From NCBI RefSeq assembly GCF_020386615.1, contig NZ_CP077769.1, positions 6,063,501 through 6,127,500 on the forward strand: a DNA stretch of 64,000 nucleotides, read 5' to 3'. Position 1 is the stretch's first letter. The number at the start of each line of letters is the position of its first letter. Positions 33,079 through 42,139 of this stretch are shown here, piece by piece. The notes beneath the pieces are model-generated. The model worked only from the letters and a program-made list of their open reading frames with translations, did not search any database and was not told the origin of the DNA. A program made the position numbers and the translations under genes. The DNA comes from Chitinophaga pendula (GTDB lineage Bacteria; Bacteroidota; Bacteroidia; Chitinophagales; Chitinophagaceae).

Positions 33079-33190
33079 ACATACATTAACCAAATCTTCA
33101 CAGTCTTCTAATTAACACAACTTAGCTTTACAGCATTGATATACCGAACCAGCACCACAGCTATTTCTAAATAGCCCCAAAATACAACGC

Positions 33191-33430
33191 ATGAAAAACC
33201 TCGCGTGTTCCTTCACCGTTAACGGTACAGTCAAAACAGTCACATTGCGCAAAGTGCCAAAAGAGAGAAAATTTATCGTTGGGGTAGATGGGATAACACT
33301 CACTTATCTGCTAACAGAAAAGAATAAGATCAAGTCACTGAAAGGCAATAAACTACCGGTAAAAGAATTACTACCGCATATCGAATGGATGATATGTCAT
33401 TACTTCATTAATACAAAACAACTTATATAG
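33191..33430 (+). CDS. Small hypothetical protein
   Basis: A 79-residue basic protein, MKNLACSFTVNGTVKTVTLRK at the start, then KFIVGVDGITLTYLLTEKNKI and an end ELLPHIEWMICHYF. The alternation suggests a small beta-rich fold. No signal peptide and no recognised family. Its stop is 7 bp from the convergent gpsA stop. The frame starts 112 bp after the orphan terminator, so it needs its own promoter or read-through. Real, but unassigned. Confidence 0.5.
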   Translation: MKNLACSFTVNGTVKTVTLRKVPKERKFIVGVDGITLTYLLTEKNKIKSLKGNKLPVKELLPHIEWMICHYFINTKQLI

Positions 33431-33437
33431 TGGATAC

Positions 33438-34457
33438 TTATATGAAATCCTTCTCCAGGGATTGAAATACTTCAGAGGCATGTCCGTGCTTCCACAAAAT
33501 ATCATAAACCGCCCTTGCCACCGGCATAGGAGCCCCCACCCGCTCATTCATCTCCGCAATACATTTGCTGGCATAATAGCCCTCCGCAATCATATTTAAC
33601 TCCAGCTGCGCTGCCTTTACACTATACCCCTTCCCTATCATGTTACCAAACGTCCGGTTACGGCTATGCAACGAGTAGCACGTCACCAACAGGTCTCCAA
33701 GGTAAGCGCTGGCGTTATAATTATGCACCACTGCCTCCAGCCCGGTTTGTACACTCCGCTGCTGCTCAAATAACTCCAGGAAATGCTGCATCTCCCGGAA
33801 ACAGTTGGTAATATATACACTCAGGAAATTATCTCCGTATTCAAGCCCGTGCGCAATACCTGCACCCAACGCATAGATATTCTTTAATACTGCTGCCTGC
33901 TGCACGCCAATCACGTCAGTATTCACCGTCGTCTGTAAGTAGGCATTGCCAAACAGTCCGGCGATCTCCTGCGCAGACTCATAGGAAGTACCGGAAAAAG
34001 TCAGATAAGAAAGCTTCTCATTCGCCACTTCTTCCGCATGACAAGGCCCGGTAATCGTAAAATACTGATCCGCAGACACACCAAATTTTTCCGCCAGGTA
34101 TTCGTTAATTAGCACATTCCCCCTGGGAACCAAGCCTTTAATAGCAGAAACGATCCGTTTGCCTTGCAGATCGGCAGCCGATAACTGGTCTAATACATCT
34201 ACCAGGAAAGCCGACGGAACCGCCAATACCAATACATCACTCTCCTCAACCGTAGTAACGATACTGCTGCTCAATTGTAACAACTGGGTATCAAAATATA
34301 CAGAAGTAAGATAATGTTTGTTATGATGACGCTGCCGCATATGCCGGATCGTCTCCTCATTCCGGATCCACCAATTGATCTCCTGTCCATTATCCGTCAG
34401 GATCTTTGCCAACGCTGTTGCCCAGCTGCCACTACCAATAATTCCTACTTTACTCAC
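33438..34457 (-). CDS. gpsA: NAD(P)-dependent glycerol-3-phosphate dehydrogenase
   Basis: Reduces dihydroxyacetone phosphate to sn-glycerol 3-phosphate for phospholipid synthesis. The 339-residue protein has the NAD(P) motif IGSGSWATALAKIL, the segment SAIKGLVPRGNVLINEYL, the catalytic Lys in AAVLKNIYALGAGIAHGL and the substrate loop with DLLVTCYSLHSRNRTFG. Length and order are canonical. A -7-like box TTACTTTG lies 15 bp upstream. It is single-gene, downstream of the terminator at 34553. Confidence 0.96.
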   Translation of the reverse strand: MSKVGIIGSGSWATALAKILTDNGQEINWWIRNEETIRHMRQRHHNKHYLTSVYFDTQLLQLSSSIVTTVEESDVLVLAVPSAFLVDVLDQLSAADLQGKRIVSAIKGLVPRGNVLINEYLAEKFGVSADQYFTITGPCHAEEVANEKLSYLTFSGTSYESAQEIAGLFGNAYLQTTVNTDVIGVQQAAVLKNIYALGAGIAHGLEYGDNFLSVYITNCFREMQHFLELFEQQRSVQTGLEAVVHNYNASAYLGDLLVTCYSLHSRNRTFGNMIGKGYSVKAAQLELNMIAEGYYASKCIAEMNERVGAPMPVARAVYDILWKHGHASEVFQSLEKDFI

Positions 34458-34552
34458 AGCTCATATTTTCCGCAAAGTAAATAAATTCCTTATAAGTCAT
34501 GCCCGGAGTATCAGAAGTTTCCAGGCAACACCTCCGTTTAGGGTATAAAAAA

Positions 34553-34581
34553 GCCCCGGAGTGTCCTTACACCTCCGGGGC
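34553..34581 (-). terminator. Terminator of the efflux operon
   Basis: GCCCCGGAG and CTCCGGGGC form a 9-bp stem, and the minus strand continues with TTTTTT. It follows the distal adaptor gene of the efflux locus. Confidence 0.92.
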
Positions 34582-34602
34582 AAATAATATGCTATTTATA
34601 AA

Positions 34603-36012
34603 TTATTTCTTGGTGCTCTCAAACAATGCCGTCTTCGCCACCACCTTTACCTTACGCCCATTCTGCAATTCACGGGAAATAGCAGAGTAAGGCGCACTTA
34701 TCACCTGGTCGCCGGCTTTCAACCCGGAAGTGATTTCAATAAAGCTCTCATCCTGTATACCGGTAGTCACTTTTACCATCTTGACAGTATTGTCGGCCGC
34801 ATTGAATACAAACACTACCTCACTCAATTCTTTCGCGTTGTCATCAGCAGCAGCTTTTTTATCGGCCTCTTCATCTTTTTTCTCCTGCTCGGATTTTTCC
34901 TTGCCCTTCTCTTTCTTATCGTCGGCATCTGCTTTACCAGAACGGGTGGTCACCGCATTGATCGGTACAGACAATACGTTGCTATGACGCGTAGTCTGGA
35001 TATCAACACTCGCACTCATACCCGGACGGAAAGGGAAAGAACGGGGTTTATTCGGATCCAGCAGGTCTCTGTAGCTATCCACCAGTATACGGATATGAAC
35101 AATATAACTAGTTACCTGCTCCGCAGAAGAAGTAGTAGTAGCAGTAGCAGTAGCGGCTCCTTTGCTGGAGCTGGCAATCTGCGTTACAATGCCTTTGAAC
35201 TTACGGCTGTTATACGCATCTACTTCAATGATAGCAGTATCTCCGTATTTTACTTTCGGGATATCATTTTCACCCACGTCCACCTGTACTTCCATCACAT
35301 TCATATCCGCTACCCGCATGATCTCGGTACCGGTCATTTGCGCAGTACCCACCACGCGCTCTCCCTTTTTCAAGGGCAGTAAGGATACTACGCCATCGAT
35401 CGGAGAAGTAATGGTAGTACGCTCCAGGTTCTTATTGGCCTCTGTCAGACCCGCCTGTGAGTTCTGTACCGCAAACCTGTTGCTATTCACCGATTGTACG
35501 TTAGCGTTATAGTCCGCCAGCGCAGCCCTGTAATTAGCCTCCGCAGTTTCAAACTCTGTCCTGGATACTACTTTTTGTGTAAACAATTCTTTATTACGAT
35601 CGTAAGCAGCTTTAGCCTGCTCCAGTTTCGCCTTGAATGCATTCAGGGAAGCGCTCACATTGGCCAGCTGTGCCTGAGACTGACTCAACGCAGCCACCGC
35701 CTTATCCCTCATGGAACCATATATATCGGCGTAGATCTTTACTAACACCTGACCTTTCTTTACAGAATCACCTTCCTGCACCGGCAGATCCGTTACCTGA
35801 CCAGATACGTCAGAACTGATCTTAACCTCCACCTCCGGATATATCTTTCCGCTGGCAGATACTACTTCAATAATGTTTTTGTTGCTGGCGTTGTCTACAG
35901 ATACTTTTAATCCTTCATCCTTACCTACCACTCCTGCAGCCTTTAGTATGATGAGCAATAAGATCAATCCGACTAGGCCGCCTAAGATCCTGTAAAGTGT
36001 CTTTTTCTTCAT
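34603..36012 (-). CDS. Periplasmic adaptor (HlyD/MacA type), distal copy
   Basis: A 469-residue membrane-fusion protein linking an inner-membrane transporter to TolC. An N-terminal anchor (ILGGLVGLILLLIILKAAG) is followed by the lipoyl/barrel-sandwich half (ISSDVSGQVTDLPVQEGDSVKKGQVLVKI), a long alpha-hairpin (AVAALSQSQAQLANVSASLNAFKAKLEQAKAAYDRNK), the second lipoyl half (TTITSPIDGVVSLLPLKKGERV), a beta-barrel and a membrane-proximal domain. Two oddities: an Ala/Thr/Ser-rich patch near residue 290, and a long Lys/Glu/Asp/Ala insertion at about 370-410. It follows tolC by 30 bp. Confidence 0.93.
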   Translation of the reverse strand: MKKKTLYRILGGLVGLILLLIILKAAGVVGKDEGLKVSVDNASNKNIIEVVSASGKIYPEVEVKISSDVSGQVTDLPVQEGDSVKKGQVLVKIYADIYGSMRDKAVAALSQSQAQLANVSASLNAFKAKLEQAKAAYDRNKELFTQKVVSRTEFETAEANYRAALADYNANVQSVNSNRFAVQNSQAGLTEANKNLERTTITSPIDGVVSLLPLKKGERVVGTAQMTGTEIMRVADMNVMEVQVDVGENDIPKVKYGDTAIIEVDAYNSRKFKGIVTQIASSSKGAATATATTTSSAEQVTSYIVHIRILVDSYRDLLDPNKPRSFPFRPGMSASVDIQTTRHSNVLSVPINAVTTRSGKADADDKKEKGKEKSEQEKKDEEADKKAAADDNAKELSEVVFVFNAADNTVKMVKVTTGIQDESFIEITSGLKAGDQVISAPYSAISRELQNGRKVKVVAKTALFESTKK

Positions 36013-36042
36013 ATGGTTTGTTTCATAAAGGGTAAACGAGCC

Positions 36043-37494
36043 CTACAGGGTGATCTTTTGATCCCTGTAAAACTCCAACAATTTCATCTTAAATATGTAG
36101 TCATACTGCGCCGATACTTTATCGATCTGCGCTTTGTACAGATTACTTTGTGTGGTAATATAATCGATCGTATTCATTAATCCTATGTTGAAACGCTTGG
36201 TCGCAAAATCATAGGCTTTCTGTGCGGCCTCCACCCTTCTGCTGGATGCCTGGAACTTCTGTATAGATGATACTGCGTTGGCATGAGCAGTATATATATC
36301 CTGACGCAATTTCTGACGATCCAGATCCCTGGCCAAAGTCACATCAACCGCGTTCACTTTCGCCTTATTTAAATTAGTACGGCCCTGCCATGCATTCAGA
36401 ATAGGAATACTCAGGGTAAGACCTACACTTTGACCAAACTGGTTACTGATCTGCTCTCCGAAAGGTGTCTTTAGCGTACCATATTTATAATCACTCCTTA
36501 CTACCGGATACTCCGTACCATTCACATTCACAGTACCAATTGGCGTAACAAAAGGTCCTGATGGATTATTAAAATTAGTTTGCGTAATGTTATTGGCATA
36601 GTTTGTTGTCAATCCGTAAGTCGCCCGTAAAGTCGGGAACAACTGCCCCCTCATAGATGCCACATTTTTCTCCGCACCATGGATACGCATTTCGTACGAC
36701 TTCATCAGCGGGTTAATACTCATGGCCGCACTAAATACCATCTCCGGGTCTACCTCATCCAATCTCGGTAAAGGCAGCGCTGCAATATTAGCAGGGATCT
36801 CCGGTACATAGGGTACATCAAATCCCAGGTTCAACAACGCTTTCATCTCTAAAGTACTGATCACCACTGCGTTCTCAGCAGCAATCAGGTTAGAACTGTC
36901 CAACGCCTGCTGCGCTTCCAAATCCGCCTGGTTACTCTCCGGTACAGAACCGGCCATCACTAACTTTTTGGTATTGTCGAGGTTAGCCGTCGTCTGCTGC
37001 AGGCTCACTTTCGTGATATTCACCTGCTCCTTGTTAAGAATGATCTTTAAAAATGCCGTAGCTATGTTAAAGGAAAGGTCATTCCGGGCCTTCTGCTGTA
37101 AAAAACTCTGGGATTTAGTATCATACTTGGCAGCCGCAATAGCATTCTGCTTGGAAAACCAGTTGAACAGATCAATACCTCCATTAAGATACGCCTGCGA
37201 GTTGAAGAACGTATTATTTTCAAATGTATAGGTCGCCTGGTTCACACTACGGCCAAAGTTTCCCTGCCCGTTAATAGTACCCGACAAACTCGGTAACATC
37301 GACATCTGATACTGCTTCAGCGTTAACTCCGCCAAACGTTTCTGTACATCCGCTTGCTTGATCTGAATATTATTGGCTAAGGCATAATCCACACTCCGTT
37401 GAAGACTCCACGTATCCTGTGCACTAGTGGTTTGAGCGTTAGCAAACAATAAGAACGATACCAGGATAGCTCCTGGAACTTTGAGTGATTTCAT
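36043..37494 (-). CDS. TolC-family outer-membrane efflux protein
   Basis: A 483-residue trimeric channel protein. Signal peptide MKSLKVPGAILVSFLLFANAQTTSAQ, then two repeats of the OEP fold: WSLQRSVDYALANNIQIKQADVQKRLAELTLKQYQ and NIATAFLKIILNKEQVNITKVSLQQTTANLDNTKKLVMAGSVPESNQADLEAQ, repeated in the second half as ARDLDRQKLRQDIYTAHANAVSSIQKFQASS. The ATG at 37494 begins the signal peptide; an earlier ATG at 37602 would put 36 residues ahead of it. A TATTTTTG box at 37502-37509 suggests a separate promoter. Confidence 0.95.
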   Translation of the reverse strand: MKSLKVPGAILVSFLLFANAQTTSAQDTWSLQRSVDYALANNIQIKQADVQKRLAELTLKQYQMSMLPSLSGTINGQGNFGRSVNQATYTFENNTFFNSQAYLNGGIDLFNWFSKQNAIAAAKYDTKSQSFLQQKARNDLSFNIATAFLKIILNKEQVNITKVSLQQTTANLDNTKKLVMAGSVPESNQADLEAQQALDSSNLIAAENAVVISTLEMKALLNLGFDVPYVPEIPANIAALPLPRLDEVDPEMVFSAAMSINPLMKSYEMRIHGAEKNVASMRGQLFPTLRATYGLTTNYANNITQTNFNNPSGPFVTPIGTVNVNGTEYPVVRSDYKYGTLKTPFGEQISNQFGQSVGLTLSIPILNAWQGRTNLNKAKVNAVDVTLARDLDRQKLRQDIYTAHANAVSSIQKFQASSRRVEAAQKAYDFATKRFNIGLMNTIDYITTQSNLYKAQIDKVSAQYDYIFKMKLLEFYRDQKITL

Positions 37495-37501
37495 AGCCTG
37501 A

Positions 37502-37509
37502 CAAAAATA
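37502..37509 (-). promoter_or_regulatory. -7 box just ahead of tolC
   Basis: Minus-strand TATTTTTG, an exact match, 7 bp from the ATG. It implies an almost leaderless tolC-adaptor transcript. No good -33. Confidence 0.4.
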
Positions 37510-37743
37510 TAGTAATTGAAGTGATACCTTGCTACCGTTTTTTACAAAAGGTAATTTTTTATTAGGTACGGCACTCGGGGACACTAATTTAATATAAAAC
37601 ATAATATCTTATTTATAGACTTTGTTAAATATTTGTCTATAGCGTATGAATAATACCCCATAGACGGCAAAAACCGGATATTACCCCTAACGGCAACTGC
37701 TCCGGTTTCTGTTATTTACCTGTAAACAAATGCTGCTGGATTA

Positions 37744-38406
37744 TTATATGATCTTCCCATCCTTGATCTGTATGATCCTGTTGCCATAGGTAGCATTGAT
37801 ATCCGAATGGGTCACCTGCACAATGGTAATTTTATCCTGCTCATTCAACTGCTTGAACAATTCCATAATTGTCTTCGCCTGCTCAGAATGCAAATTGCCG
37901 GTCGGCTCATCTGCCAGTATCACCCGGGGCTCCGCTACTATCGCCCGCGCAATACCCACCAGCTGCTGCTGACCTCCCGATAGCTGGTTGGGAAACAAAT
38001 CCTTCTTCGCCACAATGTTAAACCGGTCCAGCACATCCGCTACCCTGCTCTTACGCTCCGACGATGAAACATTCTTATATAATAATGGCGTCTCTATATT
38101 TTCATATACCGTCAACTCATCGATCAGATGATACGCCTGGAATACAAACCCGATACTCCCACGGTGAAGCTGCGTCCGCCGCTTCTCACTCATCTTATGC
38201 ACTAACTCCCCTTCAAAAAAATACTCCCCCTGCGTAGGCTCCTCCAGCAAACCCAATATATGCAACAGGGTAGATTTGCCGGAACCCGAAGGCCCCATGA
38301 TCGATACAAACTCTCCTTCATGTATCACCAGGTCTATATCCTTTAATATCTCATGCTTGCCAAAACCAACTGGGTAATGTTTGTAAACGTGCTTTAACTG
38401 TATCAT
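37744..38406 (-). CDS. ABC transporter ATPase (MacB/LolD type), divergent copy
   Basis: A 220-residue ATP-binding subunit. Walker A GPSGSGKST (38-46), Q-loop GFVFQAYHL, signature LSGGQQQLVG and Walker B VILADEPTGN are present, as is the H-loop His (QVTHSD). Differences from the paralogue at 41262: the Arg that follows the signature is Leu149 (QQQLV for QQQRV), and the D-loop Asp is His173 (NLHS for NLDS). Both positions are well conserved in LolD/MacB ATPases, so its ATPase cycle may differ. It is 45 bp downstream of the permease gene. Confidence 0.92.
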   Translation of the reverse strand: MIQLKHVYKHYPVGFGKHEILKDIDLVIHEGEFVSIMGPSGSGKSTLLHILGLLEEPTQGEYFFEGELVHKMSEKRRTQLHRGSIGFVFQAYHLIDELTVYENIETPLLYKNVSSSERKSRVADVLDRFNIVAKKDLFPNQLSGGQQQLVGIARAIVAEPRVILADEPTGNLHSEQAKTIMELFKQLNEQDKITIVQVTHSDINATYGNRIIQIKDGKII

Positions 38407-38451
38407 GTACTGCTGTTTTTTCTCCGCTCAATAAGTAATTTATATAAACAA

Positions 38452-40866
38452 TCACCTGTCTTTCAATGCTTTCACAGGATTCGACAAGGCCGCACGCAAC
38501 GATTGAAAACTAACCGCCATAAACGCTATCACGATCGCCGTCACCGCCGTCACCACATACACCCACCAGGCAATCTCCACCCGGTAAGCAAATCCCGCCA
38601 ACCACTGTCTCATCACATACCAGCAAGCCGGTAACGCAACAACCAAAGCTATCAATACCAACTTGATAAAATCCTTGGACAGTAACCCCACAATCCCCAA
38701 CACAGAGGCGCCCAATACCTTCCGGATACCCACCTCCTTACTGCGTTGAGAAATCACTAACACCCCTATCGCAAACAAGCCCATACAAGAGATGATGATC
38801 GCCAAACCCGCACCCGATCTTAATATGATCGAAAAGTACTGCTCCTGCTTATACATACTCTGTGTATTCTCATCCAGGAACGTCCCCTCAAATGTAGCCT
38901 TGTCTGTCACGTTATCCCATATACGCTTCAGCATCGGCATGGCATTGGCCACACCACCCGCTGTTACCTTCACAAATATATATTCCGGTGCCGCATCTGC
39001 TCCCAGCGTCAGCATCAATGGCGCTACCCGCTGGTGCAAAGACTCAAAATTGTAATTTTTGATCACACCCACAATCTCCCGTTTTTGACCGTCCATGTCT
39101 AAAAACGCCCCTACAGGTTCTTTTTCCTGCAGCAACCTGGCCAGCTCCTCATTGATCACCACACCGGTCGAGTCCCCGCCAAATGTCCGGGAAAAATCAC
39201 GGCCGGCCACCATCTGTACCCCCAATGTCTTCGCATAATCATACCCTACTTCCTGCCATTGCGTCTTGATACCCCTTCCTTTATAATCAAATCCCCACTT
39301 GGATAGACGGGTAGACCCATCCTTACCTAATCCGATATTCGTACTCGTACCCGTTACACCCAGCACACTGGACTCACCCGATAAGCGGTCCCGCATCATC
39401 GTAAGCACCTGGCCCTTGTTAAGTCCCTCCCGAACCGGGATACTCACCACCTGGTCCTTATCAAAACCCAATGGCCGTACCCGCATGTAATGCAACTGTT
39501 GAGAAATCACCAGCGTACAGCTGATCAGCAACGTAGCCACGATGAACTGGAAAATGATCAACGCATTCCGCACTTTCCCGCTACTACCCAGTTTCAATTT
39601 CCCCTTTAATACCTCCACCACATTCACCTTCGATACCAGCCATGCCGGATAACCGCCCGCCAGCAAAGTGATCAACGCAAATCCAATCAACAGGTAAGCC
39701 ATCAATACAGGATCTACAAAGGGCGCTAATGATATATTGCTGTGGAACGCCGCATTAAATGTCTTCATGCCGGAAAACAATATCACGACACACAGTACCA
39801 ATGATAACATACATAATATGAACGCCTCACACCAGAACTGTATCCCCAACTGCCAGCGAACCGCCCCCAACGCTTTTCTTAACCCGATCTCTCCAGAACG
39901 GGTAAACGACCGCGCAATAGAAAGATTCACAAAGTTCACACAGGCCGTCATCGTGATCACTATCCCCAATAATATCAGTAACCAGGGGAATAATTTACTG
40001 GAGCCATTACCATAAGTACTCACCTTACTGAATCGCCATTCAGGCAAGGGTATCCCTTTCAGCCTGATTAACTGTCCCTCTTTATCTCCTACCGCACCAT
40101 CCCGCTTAAGATCACGAATACCGTTGGCAAAATATTTATTAACAAGCGGCTTGCTGAACCGCTCAATATCCGACATACTTACACCGGGTTGCAGCTGCGC
40201 AAACAATCGGTAAGAATGACTATCCCAGTCCTCCTTGATCTCATCGTAATAAGGCGCCCGCTCAAAACGAGCCAACAACTCAAATTTAATACTGCTCAGT
40301 TCCGGCACATTTTGCATCACCCCACTTACAATGTAAGTACGGTCTTTGCCGCCCGAATATTTGACCGTCAGCGGCTTCCCTACTACCTGTCCACCTTTGA
40401 ACACCGCAGCTGCAACCTTCTCCGAGATGATGATCTGGTCCTGTTGCGCCAATGCCTTGCGCTTATCCCCTTGCACCAACGGGAAAGAGAACATGTCCAG
40501 GAAATCAGCATCCGCATATCCGATACTGTAATTATATGATTGATCACCGGATGTCACCGGCTTTGTATCCGCAGTAAATCGGGTGATCTTCTCAATGCCG
40601 GGACACTCCCTCTTCCACGCACCCATCATCGGAGCAGGCGTACTCGTAGATTCCTCTATCCCCTCCGGACGATACTCCTCCCGGTAAAACTGATAGATAC
40701 GGTCCCTGTTCTCATGAAATTTATTGAAGGACCACTCCCGGTAAGACACCAGCACCAGTATGATCGTTGCACTAAAAGCAGCAGACATCCCTATCACATT
40801 CACAAAAGCGTATACCTTCTGCTTTAGCAGATTACGCCAGGCTATTTTAAGATAATTGAAAAACAT
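38452..40866 (-). CDS. MacB-like ABC transporter permease (FtsX family), long form
   Basis: An 804-residue permease with the duplicated Bacteroidota layout: the start MFFNYLKIAWRNLLKQKVYAFVNVIGMS, a periplasmic MacB_PCD domain (about 45-270), an FtsX three-helix block near 280-430, a second periplasmic domain (about 470-660) and a second FtsX block at the end (ISQRSKEVGIRKVLGASVLGIVGLLSKDF). The ATG at 40866 is preferred to an earlier one at 40938. Relatives move macrolides, lipids or peptides out through TolC; the substrate is unknown. It lies between two ATPase genes in one operon. Confidence 0.93.
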   Translation of the reverse strand: MFFNYLKIAWRNLLKQKVYAFVNVIGMSAAFSATIILVLVSYREWSFNKFHENRDRIYQFYREEYRPEGIEESTSTPAPMMGAWKRECPGIEKITRFTADTKPVTSGDQSYNYSIGYADADFLDMFSFPLVQGDKRKALAQQDQIIISEKVAAAVFKGGQVVGKPLTVKYSGGKDRTYIVSGVMQNVPELSSIKFELLARFERAPYYDEIKEDWDSHSYRLFAQLQPGVSMSDIERFSKPLVNKYFANGIRDLKRDGAVGDKEGQLIRLKGIPLPEWRFSKVSTYGNGSSKLFPWLLILLGIVITMTACVNFVNLSIARSFTRSGEIGLRKALGAVRWQLGIQFWCEAFILCMLSLVLCVVILFSGMKTFNAAFHSNISLAPFVDPVLMAYLLIGFALITLLAGGYPAWLVSKVNVVEVLKGKLKLGSSGKVRNALIIFQFIVATLLISCTLVISQQLHYMRVRPLGFDKDQVVSIPVREGLNKGQVLTMMRDRLSGESSVLGVTGTSTNIGLGKDGSTRLSKWGFDYKGRGIKTQWQEVGYDYAKTLGVQMVAGRDFSRTFGGDSTGVVINEELARLLQEKEPVGAFLDMDGQKREIVGVIKNYNFESLHQRVAPLMLTLGADAAPEYIFVKVTAGGVANAMPMLKRIWDNVTDKATFEGTFLDENTQSMYKQEQYFSIILRSGAGLAIIISCMGLFAIGVLVISQRSKEVGIRKVLGASVLGIVGLLSKDFIKLVLIALVVALPACWYVMRQWLAGFAYRVEIAWWVYVVTAVTAIVIAFMAVSFQSLRAALSNPVKALKDR

Positions 40867-41261
40867 GTGGTTATAGTTTCCTTTCAGGTAATAAATAATA
40901 AACATTCCTGTTCGCAGACACCCGTTCGCACAAAACATCCCCGGGTGATAAATAGCGGGACATGTGGATACATGTTTCCCGATTAGTCACTTGTTATTCT
41001 ACTTGTAAACACTTATTTATATGATCAGATTGGTTTCGTCGCAATTCACAGAGAAACGGTGTCTGATAGACAGCACAGCATGTGCACCAAAAAATATATC
41101 GGAGACGATCGCTTCAGACACTAAAAACAACAACCGCTTACATAGTAGCCCGGCTATGCGGGCTACTATAATGACTGCTTATCCCTCATCCTGATGATCC
41201 GGGACAATGCCTGACATGCCACAGTATAGCTGATAAAATGGTAACGGATTCACACTAAATA
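40867..41261. other. 395-bp gap inside the efflux cluster
   Basis: Between the proximal ATPase and the permease. It holds an 11-bp hairpin at 41142-41169 and no gene. It may contain a second promoter or an attenuator for the permease part, but no TAnnTTTG or sigma-54 element is convincing. Confidence 0.5.
41142..41169. repeat. 11-bp hairpin downstream of the proximal ATPase gene
   Basis: ATAGTAGCCCG and CGGGCTACTAT are exact complements around a 6-nt loop. No adjacent T run, so it is a weak terminator candidate or an RNA-stability element separating the first two genes from the rest. Confidence 0.6.
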
Positions 41262-41951
41262 CTAGATATGGAACTGCTCCTTAATGTTCTCTGTCACCAC
41301 ACGTCCATCAAACAGATTGACAATACGGTGCGCAAATCCGGCATCATAAGGAGAGTGCGTCACCATGATCAAAGTAGTACCGGCATCATTCAATTCTTGC
41401 AACAACTTCATCACCTCTTCCCCATTAGTCGAATCCAGGTTACCGGTAGGCTCATCCGCCAATATCAACTTAGGCTTAGCGACTACCGCACGCGCAATCG
41501 CAACACGCTGCTGCTGACCACCGGACAACTGCTGGGGGAAGTGATTACGACGATGCATAATGTTCATACGCTCCAGTACCTCCTCTACCCGTTGCTTACG
41601 ATCTGCAGCAGGTACTTTCAGATATAGTAAAGGCAATTCTACATTCTCAAATACAGTTAACTCATCGATCAGGTTAAAACTCTGGAATACGAAGCCAATA
41701 GCACCTTTACGCAACTGCGCACGCTGACGCTCACTCATCTTCGCTACCTCGTTACCCCAGAAATGATACTCCCCGCCGGTAGGGTTATCCAGCAATCCCA
41801 ATATATTCAGCAACGTGGACTTACCACAACCCGAAGGTCCCATGATCGCTACAAATTCACCATCCTGTACATCCATATTAATACCATTCAACGCAGTGGT
41901 TTCTACTTCTTCTGTTGTAAAGAGCTTTTGCAGATTAAGGGTACGAATCAT
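41262..41951 (-). CDS. ABC transporter ATPase (MacB/LolD type), canonical copy
   Basis: A 229-residue ATPase with Walker A GPSGCGKST, Q-loop FVFQSFNL, signature LSGGQQQRVAIARAV, Walker B LILADEPTGNLDS and H-loop VTHSPYD, all canonical. The ATG at 41951 (MIRTLNLQKLF) is chosen because the 57 extra residues from 42122 do not match the family. It is separated from the proximal adaptor gene by about 190 bp. Whether this or the divergent ATPase powers the permease cannot be told; both may. Confidence 0.93.
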   Translation of the reverse strand: MIRTLNLQKLFTTEEVETTALNGINMDVQDGEFVAIMGPSGCGKSTLLNILGLLDNPTGGEYHFWGNEVAKMSERQRAQLRKGAIGFVFQSFNLIDELTVFENVELPLLYLKVPAADRKQRVEEVLERMNIMHRRNHFPQQLSGGQQQRVAIARAVVAKPKLILADEPTGNLDSTNGEEVMKLLQELNDAGTTLIMVTHSPYDAGFAHRIVNLFDGRVVTENIKEQFHI

Positions 41952-42139
41952 ATGCTTTTGGTTTGTAAAAGCAACGGCAAGCGCTGCTTGATTTGTAAAA
42001 ATTTTATTTATCGCTATTGGCAGCACGCGGAGAGAGCTGATAAGCAGGAAAACAACTGTGAATGCAAAACCCGCTTTCACCCCTCTCCTTTTGCTTGCTG
42101 TCTGTAATGAGTGGCTATTCAAATATAACCTATACGGTA

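Larger units (their letters stand above)
32749..33190. other. 442-bp divergent region holding a sigma-54-like site and an unexplained terminator
   Basis: No protein gene is supported. The plus strand carries TGGCAT-AGTAA-TTGTC at 32970-32985 and a strong intrinsic terminator at 33049-33078, with no reading frame between them. A 65-codon frame at 32892-33089 runs through the terminator and is not credible. See the small-RNA entry. Confidence 0.6.

Noticed and set aside
32892..33089. 65-codon frame across the small-RNA region
   Set aside because: It runs through a strong terminator and has a composition unlike a protein.
41952..42122. 57-residue N-terminal extension of the canonical ABC ATPase
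   Set aside because: The extension does not match the family; MIRTLNLQKLF at 41951 is the normal start.
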